Shown here piece by piece: positions 7,590 through 14,500 of a stretch of 16,112 bases of DNA. The stretch comes from an uncultured Eggerthellaceae bacterium (GTDB taxonomy: Bacteria; Actinomycetota; Coriobacteriia; Coriobacteriales; Eggerthellaceae). The notes beneath the pieces are model-generated. The model had not been told where the DNA came from. It did not search any database and worked only from the letters and a program-made list of their open reading frames with translations. Numbering within the stretch: position 1 is the first letter of the stretch; each line of letters begins with the position of its first letter. The position numbers and the translations under genes were made by a program. The stretch lies in contig CASTMW010000021.1 of assembly GCA_949450265.1 (NCBI GenBank), forward strand, positions 1-16,112. Reading direction: 5' to 3'.

Positions 7590-9113
7590 TTACGCGCCAG
7601 CGGGCTGCGGCTCTTCGCCTTCCGCATCACCTTCGATGCCATGGTTCGGCTGGCCGTCGAAGGCGCCTTGCGCTTCCAGCCTTCTGACCTCTTCGGTGGA
7701 CAAGCCCTTCCACGTGGCCGGGATGCCCTTCGATGCGTCCATTGCCTGGCTGACAAGGCCCGGGACGATGTAGCCGATCCAGCATGCGATAGCACCCCAC
7801 AAGTTCACGCCCAGGAAGTTGGCATAGGTGCCCTCGCCGATGCTCATCCACGCCAGCGACGAGGCATCCACCACATCCCAGATGCCCAGCACCATGCCGA
7901 TCCAGAACGCCAGCTGGAACCCTACCTTCGTCGGCTTCACCACCCCGTGCATGAGGAAGATGGGTCCAAGCCCCATGATCATGGTGCCCGAGATGGTGGT
8001 GGCCGTGATGATATCGGCCCCCATGACCATGGGAAGGTTGCCTACCACTGCGAACACCAGCATGAACACGATGGAGATCATGCGGATATTCTCGGGCTTA
8101 TGACCCAGGATGCCCGGCAGGTCGCGCGCGGTCAGCTTGCCGAGCGCAGTGAACGTGGAATCCAGCGTGGAACCGGCCGTGGAGATCATGATGACCGCCA
8201 TCACGAAGAACGCCACGATGCCCATGCTCTGCGCCACCACCACCGGCGCACTGGAACCCGCAATGCTCATGTCATGCAGGTATGCATGCACGCCGATCAG
8301 CGAGAACAGCGTGATGGCCACGAAGCCCAGAAGGCCCGCGATCACGAAGCAGCGCAGCATCTTCTTCGCATTGCAGAGGAAGCCGCGATCGGTGAGAACT
8401 GCGTCGTGAAAGCCGTAGCTCAGGCATTGCAGTCCCGCACCGATGATGAAGTCCACGCCGCCTTCCAGCGTCCACACGCCTGAGGTGGCCTCGGCCACGA
8501 TGCCATCCTGCGGCACGATCATGATCAAAACGCCAACGAGCAGCACTGCGAACAGCACCGCTTGCACCACATCGGTGATAAGGGCGCCACGCATGCCACC
8601 GCGGCAGCAATACGCCACCGTGATCGCCGTGAACAGCAGCGCCGCGATGATGAAGGGGGCGCTGCCTGAATCGCCATAATAAGCACCGATGACCGAGGTG
8701 TTCGACCATACCTCATTGAACAGACGCACCAGGATGGCCGCCGAGAAGCAGAATGCCGCGAACACGCCATAGTGCTCAGTCAGGAAACTGACCAGGCTGG
8801 TCGCGCGGAAGCGCACGCGCAGGCGGTAGAGCGCCCATCCGGTCAGCGGGATGCACAGCCAATACACCGCATAGCCGATGCCGCCGACAATGCCGAAGTT
8901 GGCGCCCATGTTCGCCGCGTTCGTCACTGACTTCGCGAAGATCCACGCGATGAAGATGGATGCCGTGATCATCCATGGGTTCGCATCGCGCCCTTTCTTG
9001 TCCTCGCCGCGGAAGAAGCCGCCGACGGACACGGTATGGGGCGAGATGACGAACATCACAACGCCATAGACTATCAAGAAGCCCCAGAAGAATATGCCAG
9101 TGGTCATATCCAT
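7590..9113 (-). CDS. Sodium:solute symporter (SSS family)
   Basis: 507 aa, typical for this family of LeuT-fold carriers that import a small organic solute with sodium across the cytoplasmic membrane. Seen: an N-terminal helix (about 5-24) and KSVTNAANMG (61-70) in the first unwound core helix. The family motif GGMRGALITDVVQAV lies at 172-186, DRGFLCNAKK at 242-251, and STAGSTLDS (311-319) at the expected second sodium site. Thirteen or so hydrophobic segments are present. The tail after about 460 is hydrophilic and acidic. The start is ATG at 9113 with AAGGG ten bases upstream; a second ATG two codons later is a minor alternative. It has its own terminator and an operator-like palindrome upstream. 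The closest carriers of this type take up proline, pantothenate or carboxylates, but the substrate here cannot be fixed. Confidence 0.92.
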   Translation of the reverse strand: MDMTTGIFFWGFLIVYGVVMFVISPHTVSVGGFFRGEDKKGRDANPWMITASIFIAWIFAKSVTNAANMGANFGIVGGIGYAVYWLCIPLTGWALYRLRVRFRATSLVSFLTEHYGVFAAFCFSAAILVRLFNEVWSNTSVIGAYYGDSGSAPFIIAALLFTAITVAYCCRGGMRGALITDVVQAVLFAVLLVGVLIMIVPQDGIVAEATSGVWTLEGGVDFIIGAGLQCLSYGFHDAVLTDRGFLCNAKKMLRCFVIAGLLGFVAITLFSLIGVHAYLHDMSIAGSSAPVVVAQSMGIVAFFVMAVIMISTAGSTLDSTFTALGKLTARDLPGILGHKPENIRMISIVFMLVFAVVGNLPMVMGADIITATTISGTMIMGLGPIFLMHGVVKPTKVGFQLAFWIGMVLGIWDVVDASSLAWMSIGEGTYANFLGVNLWGAIACWIGYIVPGLVSQAMDASKGIPATWKGLSTEEVRRLEAQGAFDGQPNHGIEGDAEGEEPQPAGA

Positions 9114-9166
9114 GATGAGAGAACCCTTTCCACCCCTTGCATGCCGAGCGGCACGCGCTTACTCTT

Positions 9167-9194
9167 TCGATATGCGCCAGGAAGCTCTGGTCAA
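9167..9194 (-). promoter_or_regulatory. Predicted promoter of the symporter gene
   Basis: On the minus strand TTGACC (9189-9194; 5/6 match) is followed after 16 bp by TATCGA (9167-9172), a weak -10. The predicted start is near 9160, giving a leader of about 46 bases. The weak -10 suggests help from an activator. Confidence 0.5.
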
Positions 9195-9204
9195 CTAATA
9201 GCGT

Positions 9205-9252
9205 ATATCTAATATCAGGGAGATATTAGATATGCTCGTATAGTAGATATAC
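9205..9252. promoter_or_regulatory. AT-rich palindromes, probable regulator binding site of the symporter promoter
   Basis: ATATCTAATATC (9205-9216) and GATATTAGATAT (9222-9233) are perfect 12-bp arms around AGGGA. A second inverted repeat, GTATA-gtaga-TATAC, lies at 9238-9252. The word TAGATAT occurs three times (inverted at 9205, direct at 9227 and 9244). The large palindrome is centred about 59 bp before the predicted start, a normal activator position. The low GC and absence of a U-run argue against a terminator. Confidence 0.6.
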
Positions 9253-9291
9253 ACCAAATCGGTATGAGGCGTGCTAGGGAAAGCGAGCGGG

Positions 9292-11373
9292 TCAGACGCT
9301 CTGAACCAGCGTGCCACCGCAGCTGGAGCCGCTGCCCGCCGTGCAGGCGTAGCAGTGGTTCCCGAAGTGGATGGGACGCTTGAGCGGAAGGGATGGCGCA
9401 GCTGCATAATCCATGATCGTGCGGGGCGCATCGGGCGCACCTGAGGCAGCCACGGGGGCGGCAGCCTTGATGCCACAGGCTTGATTGAAGTCGCAATCGT
9501 ACACAGTGCCATCCCAGCCGACGGACAACTGGTGTCGACACATCATATGCGGCAGCGTATCGGGGTTGAAACTGTCGATCAGCGTTTCCAGATATGCGTC
9601 GAACGCGCCATCATCGATAAGGCTGGCCCCATATCGCCCAAGGGGGTTGTTCGCCACTGCGAATAGGTTGTCGAAGGTGATGCCCATCGCTGCGAGCCGC
9701 CGACGATAGACCTCTTCCAGCTGCGCCTGCTCGGGCGGCAGGACCGGTTGCTGCGGGTTGAACACCAGATCCAGGATATGCGCGCCATCCCTTCCGTATC
9801 CTCGCTCGTTCAGCGCGCGCAAGATATCGATCGACGCATCGAAGACATGCTGGCCGCGCTGGCTATCCGCCTGCGCCGGAAACACGTTCGGCACCGATCC
9901 GACGACCTCCACCCTAAGCTCTGCATACAAGTCCATCAGAGCCGCATAGCGGGAACTACCCAAGATGGTCAGGTTGCTGCGTACCATAACATGCGGCACC
10001 GTGTGCGCAGCCTCGCGTAAGAACCACGCGAAGTCGGGGTGCATCTCGGGCGCACCCCCGGTGATGTCGATGGTGCCGATGTCCCGATCGGCCGCCACCT
10101 TCAGCACCGCCTCCAAGACCGCGCGGCTAGCTGCTTCGCGGCGATGCGGACCCGCCTCCACATGGCAATGTTCGCATTGTAGGTTGCACTGCGCCGTGAT
10201 GTTCACCTGAATGGTATCCGGCACATCGACGGTTTCCATGAAGCGCGCGTCGGCCGCCATATCCTCGAAGTACAGCAGCTTCGCCAGTTCCTTGGCCACA
10301 TCGCGCTTGGTGGCCGGGGCGGGTGCATCCCCTTGCGCCGCATGCCGTTCCTGTGCCGCTCGCGCTTCTTCGCATCCGGTGCGTTCCAAGGCGAAGCCGC
10401 CCAACAGCGCATCAACTATGCGATCATCCGCGCCATCCACGATGCGATCGCGATACGAGATGGCCGCAGGCGACGTTTCACTCCACAGCTCGTCGAACCA
10501 GGCAACATATGCCTCATGGTCGTAGCGCACCGGGATAGCCTGCACATGAACACCCTTCCAGCGCACGCCAAACAGCGCGTCCGCATGCGGCTCCTTCGCA
10601 ATGCGCACGGCAAGACCGAAATGCTGCCCCTCGAAGTTGGGCAAGCCAGCCGATCCATTGTTGATGATGGCGCCATGCGACAGCGTGAGCGCGACCGGCG
10701 CGCACGTGTGCGTGGTGACGAAGATATCTACACCGCTGCGTTCGAAGAACATGTCCAGCTCATCTTGGCGGATCACGTCTTGGAGCGCTTCGCGCGAGCA
10801 ATCCCAACCACCGATCAGCTTCTCGTCACCGTGCGTGATGCCTACCTTGCAACCGCCCACTTCTACCGTTGCGGTGGAAGGCCGACCTTGCAGCATCTCC
10901 TTCAGTTCAGGCCGCTCATCCACCGCGCGCGAGAGCATCCGATGGATGCGGTTCGAACGACCGACCGCCTCGTCGGTGGTGCATTCCGGATAGGCGCATC
11001 CGCATCCCACTCCGACATCTTCCTGACGGCGCAGCTCGGCTTCCACGTTGCCAACGAGCAGGTCATAGCACGCTGCTCGCTGCTCGATGTTCGCGAAGTT
11101 GTCCGCCGTCTTGTCGAACCAGTGCATATCCCCGTTGAAGATGGTCATGATGGCAGCGTTAGGTGCCGCTGCCTGCTCCGCAGCCACCAGCGCATCCACC
11201 GCATCCAACGCAAATGGGTTGCCATAAAGACCACCGACCACATAGAGAACATCGCAGGCGCGCTGCGCATTATCTGCGAACGCGTCCGCTGCGATGCGGT
11301 AGTCGATCGGGCATGCTCGGCCTGCATCGGTGAAGATGCGTCTCTTCGGGACAGGCGCGTGACATGACGGCAT
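9292..11373 (-). CDS. Calcineurin-like phosphoesterase domain fused to ArsS-type radical SAM protein
   Basis: 693 aa; the start (MPSCHAP) is set by AGGAG at 11383-11387, nine bases upstream, so the longer frame from 11448 is unlikely. Residues about 40-260 follow the order of a metallophosphoesterase but with changed metal motifs: VVGGLYGN (45-52) for DxHGN, FNGD (79-82), GNVE (108-111) for GNHD, THGDE (180-184), TTHT (220-223) and INNGSAGLPN (237-246). Residues 385-693 match the ArsS radical SAM family (arsenosugar synthesis): CNLQCEHC with Cys396, 400 and 403 for the SAM-binding 4Fe-4S cluster, ITGGAPE (437-443), LDLVFNP, and MCR..SVGWDG..YDCDFNQ. The cysteine-rich end is CYACTAGSGSSCGG (Cys674, 677, 685). 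Two cysteines that I recall as usual in ArsS are replaced (RSNLTIL, SVPN). No arsM or other arsenic gene is present here, so the product is unknown. It has its own promoter, and no clear terminator separates it from the symporter. Confidence 0.87.
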   Translation of the reverse strand: MPSCHAPVPKRRIFTDAGRACPIDYRIAADAFADNAQRACDVLYVVGGLYGNPFALDAVDALVAAEQAAAPNAAIMTIFNGDMHWFDKTADNFANIEQRAACYDLLVGNVEAELRRQEDVGVGCGCAYPECTTDEAVGRSNRIHRMLSRAVDERPELKEMLQGRPSTATVEVGGCKVGITHGDEKLIGGWDCSREALQDVIRQDELDMFFERSGVDIFVTTHTCAPVALTLSHGAIINNGSAGLPNFEGQHFGLAVRIAKEPHADALFGVRWKGVHVQAIPVRYDHEAYVAWFDELWSETSPAAISYRDRIVDGADDRIVDALLGGFALERTGCEEARAAQERHAAQGDAPAPATKRDVAKELAKLLYFEDMAADARFMETVDVPDTIQVNITAQCNLQCEHCHVEAGPHRREAASRAVLEAVLKVAADRDIGTIDITGGAPEMHPDFAWFLREAAHTVPHVMVRSNLTILGSSRYAALMDLYAELRVEVVGSVPNVFPAQADSQRGQHVFDASIDILRALNERGYGRDGAHILDLVFNPQQPVLPPEQAQLEEVYRRRLAAMGITFDNLFAVANNPLGRYGASLIDDGAFDAYLETLIDSFNPDTLPHMMCRHQLSVGWDGTVYDCDFNQACGIKAAAPVAASGAPDAPRTIMDYAAAPSLPLKRPIHFGNHCYACTAGSGSSCGGTLVQSV

Positions 11374-11419
11374 GCGGATCGTCTCCTTCTGATTCATCAT
11401 CTTGCATAAGGCTTGGCAC

Positions 11420-11448
11420 AATATATGACGATATCCAATAGTCCGCAA
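11420..11448 (-). promoter_or_regulatory. Predicted promoter of the phosphoesterase/radical SAM gene
   Basis: On the minus strand TTGCGG (11443-11448) and TATATT (11420-11425; 5/6 match) are separated by exactly 17 bp. The expected transcript starts near 11413 and has a leader of about 40 bases ending in the AGGAG site. Confidence 0.6.
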
Positions 11449-11479
11449 GGACCAAAAGGAGAACGGTCACTGTTGGAAG

Positions 11480-11505
11480 ATCAGCCCGCCCGAAGGCGGG
11501 CTGAT
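11480..11505 (-). terminator. Strong hairpin with UUCG tetraloop just after the surface-protein stop
   Basis: ATCAGCCCGCC (11480-11490) and GGCGGGCTGAT (11495-11505) form a perfect 11-bp stem. On the minus strand the loop is TTCG closed by C-G, a very stable tetraloop. The stem begins one base after the TAG of the surface-protein gene. The following CTTCC is a poor U-run, but position and stability support termination. Confidence 0.8.
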
Positions 11506-11506
11506 G

Positions 11507-14500
11507 CTAACATGCTTGACGCCTACGCCGCAGAGCAGCCACGGCCAGACCGACCGCCGCAAGCCCCACGCTGCACACGACTGCCCCGCGCCCAGCCGCA
11601 GCATCACGCGTATCCGCCAAAGGACTGCCAGAGCCATCCCCGCCGCTTCCGGCAGGCGCGGCTGTTGGGTCATCTGCGCCAGGCATGCCGTCGCCCGTGC
11701 CATCCCCCAGATCGGTGTTCGAGTCATCCCCGTCGGTGCCGGGCGTGTCGTCGCTCCCCTGATCCCCACCAGATGCGCCATCATCGGGATCAGAGCCATC
11801 GTCACCTGGATCGGTGTCGGGCGTGTCGTCTGGGTCCGGTGTCGTGGGCGGCTCCACGGGATCCTGGTCGTCATCCCCGTCACCATCCACACCCGGACCC
11901 GGTTCCTCATCGTCGACAGGCACGATCTCCAGCGAGTAGAGCTTCTCATGCGCAGCACGAGCGTCGGTCTTGCTTCGCAGCAGGATATCCCATATCTCGG
12001 ATGCCGAATCGCGCTCACCAGACAAGAGCTCTGCCAGCACGAAGATGAAGGGAACACCGCGCTTCTGAATGACGCATTCAACCCCTTCAGGCACTTGCAG
12101 TTCGAAGTCCTCCGCCTTAGTCGGTACCTTGGAGCGCGGCACTTCAATGCGCGCATAGCCATCGTCGTTCCATTCGATACGCCGTCCGCCCAATCCGTCG
12201 AACGTCAGAGAGATGATCTCCAGTTTCGGCTCGTCGGCATCGGGCGGCTCGATCGGATCCTCGGTATCATCGGGTGGCACGACCACCCCTTCGTCCCACT
12301 TCGCCCAGAAGGTCTTATCACCCGTCGTTCCGCTAGCGATGATGCCCGAAGCACCACCCGCAAGACTCGCATCGCTGAACCATCCGCTAAACACGAACCC
12401 TTCGCGCACGATGGCCTCGTATGTTGGCAGTACCACCGTCCCCGACTCGATGGTGTAGCTTTCGGTAGGCGCATATCCTGCGGCCCACGCGCCGCCATTC
12501 AGCTCATAGGAGATGGTGTAGCTCACAGGCGCCCATTTCGCATACAACTGGATGTTCCCATGTTCGAGCACGATGCTGGCAAGCGACGACCCACCAAGGG
12601 ACGCATCCGTATACCACCCGTCGAACGCATATCCCTGACGCTGGATATCGGCCGCGGTCGGCAAGGTAAGGACGCTTCCTGTCTGCACACCGCCAACGCC
12701 GAACTCGAAGAACGTTTCCGGCTCGTTCACGAACGTGCCGCCGTTCTCGTAATAACTGATGGTGCACGCCTCGCCCACCCACTTGGCGTAGAACGTCCTA
12801 TCCCCATGCTCTCCCGCAGCGATCTGCGTGATGGGACTTCCGACAAGCGAGGAGTCCTCGTACCAGCCTGCAAAGGTATGGCCGTCCCATACCATCACAT
12901 CCGATCCCGGCAGCGAGAACGTCGTTCCGGTCTGGTACTGCTCGAATGCCGTCAGGTCTATGCTGGCAGGAGGCGTATCGCCATTCGGGTCGCTGCCTCT
13001 GTCATAGGTGATGGCGTAGGCGCGCGGAATCCATTTCGCCCAGAAGAACTTATCGCCCATATCCGTAGCCGCAATGGTCGTCACGGCGTTGCCAGCCAGG
13101 TTGGCATTGGCATACCAGCCGCCGAAGTCATAGCCTTCCCGCTCCAATTCGGGCAGCGTGGCAACCTGCCCATAGGTGTGGATCGTCAGATCGTTCGCAC
13201 CCGACTTCAGTGTTCCGCCGTTCTTCTCAAGGGTCACATGGTACACATTGGCGACCCATTCCGCCCAGAAGGTCTTATCACCCGTATCGGTGGCCTCTAT
13301 CATCGCGATGGAGGAGCCCGCGAAGGCATCGTTGTCATACCATCCCACGAACGAGTGCCCCTCAAGCGTTGGCGTGGGCAGCTCGAGCGTGGTGCCCGCA
13401 AGGTAGTCCGTTGGCGCATCGATCAGCTGCCCGCCATTCGTTTCGAAGGTCAGCTGATAGCGCGTAGGCTCTATGTTGCCCTGATAGCGCAGGTCCACCG
13501 TTGTGACCTTCGACACGAACGACTGCCCCACCACTGCCGGACAGCGTATCTCTTTGACCACTGGCGATGTCGAGGTAGGAGTCCCACAGAAATACGGCGG
13601 AACTGCCGTCCATGCGCTCGTACTGTCAACCGACCTCACCTCATAGCTGCGCCCGACAGGGTATGTCAGATAGGCGCGGCTGTCTTCGCTCTGTGCTGGC
13701 ACAGCAATCACCTCAGGTGCCTCGGGGCGTGGCGGAATATCAATGGAGAGCGAATATCCCACACCATGATCGCCATCATCGGCGCGCGTGATCGCAACGC
13801 GATGGTCCCAGCCTTCGGTATCGAGCGCTTGGGTAAGGCTCACGCTTGTCATGCCTTCGGTAACGCCCCAAAGGCCATCGATGTTAAGATTCTCGGCGTC
13901 TTCGCCGCGAAGCGTCATGGTCTCCGCAATATAGTCAATGCTCATATGGATATCCCAGGCCTTGCCCGAGAACACGAGCATCGGGTTGCCGGACGAGATA
14001 TCCGCATACGACCAGAGTCCCTGCAGATAGCCAAGGCCATCCCAGAACTGTTGCGCAACAGCATCTGACCGCGAAAGCGTCTTGATGTTCGTGCCGTTGA
14101 CCGCACTGGTTGCTTGCACGCCCTCCACCTCGTAGCAGTCGGTGAAATAGCGCTTGTTCGCATCGGTAACGCCGGTGAAGCCATAGCATTCACCATCGGC
14201 AGTGCCCACGAAGGCGCACTGCTTGACCGTGCAAGCGGTATTGTTGTCGAAATTGCCCAAGAAGCCTGCGGACTGGATGCGTTCCTCGGTCGCTGAAGGC
14301 AACCGCGTGATGTCCACATCGGCGACACAGCGCGTGAATACCGTGGCCTTGGCCGAACCGCACACACCGCCGTTCTCGGTTCCCTGGCAGATCAGCTGGC
14401 CCTGCACGTGCACATCGGTCATGGTGCCGCCATTCTTACGACCCACCAGAAGCGAGTTGTAGCAGCCCGCATCTTGCCCCGTCACCGTCGAATTCACTAC

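Noticed and set aside
7457..7795. Alternative reading frame overlapping the symporter 3' end as a separate small gene
   Set aside because: No start signal, Arg/Ser-rich shadow composition, and it covers the region coding for the symporter tail in another frame.
9205..9233. The AT-rich palindrome as a terminator of the radical SAM gene
   Set aside because: The stem is mostly A-T with no U-run after it; its position before a promoter fits a protein-binding site better, although a 3' end cannot be excluded.
10333..11367. A 344-codon plus-strand frame opposite the radical SAM fusion gene
   Set aside because: No ribosome site or family motif; the opposite strand has the radical SAM and phosphoesterase motifs.
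11374..11448. Longer N-terminus of the radical SAM fusion from 11448
   Set aside because: That start lies on the predicted -35 box and lacks a ribosome site, whereas the ATG at 11373 has AGGAG at nine bases.
12296..13459. The InlB repeat block as a CRISPR or DNA tandem repeat
   Set aside because: Units are similar only as protein and differ in length and DNA sequence; there is no repeat-spacer pattern.
11504..14068. An 854-codon open frame on the plus strand antisense to the surface-protein gene
   Set aside because: It is rich in Arg, His and Ile with no domain, signal or membrane pattern, and mirrors the codon bias of the opposite strand, which encodes clear InlB repeats.
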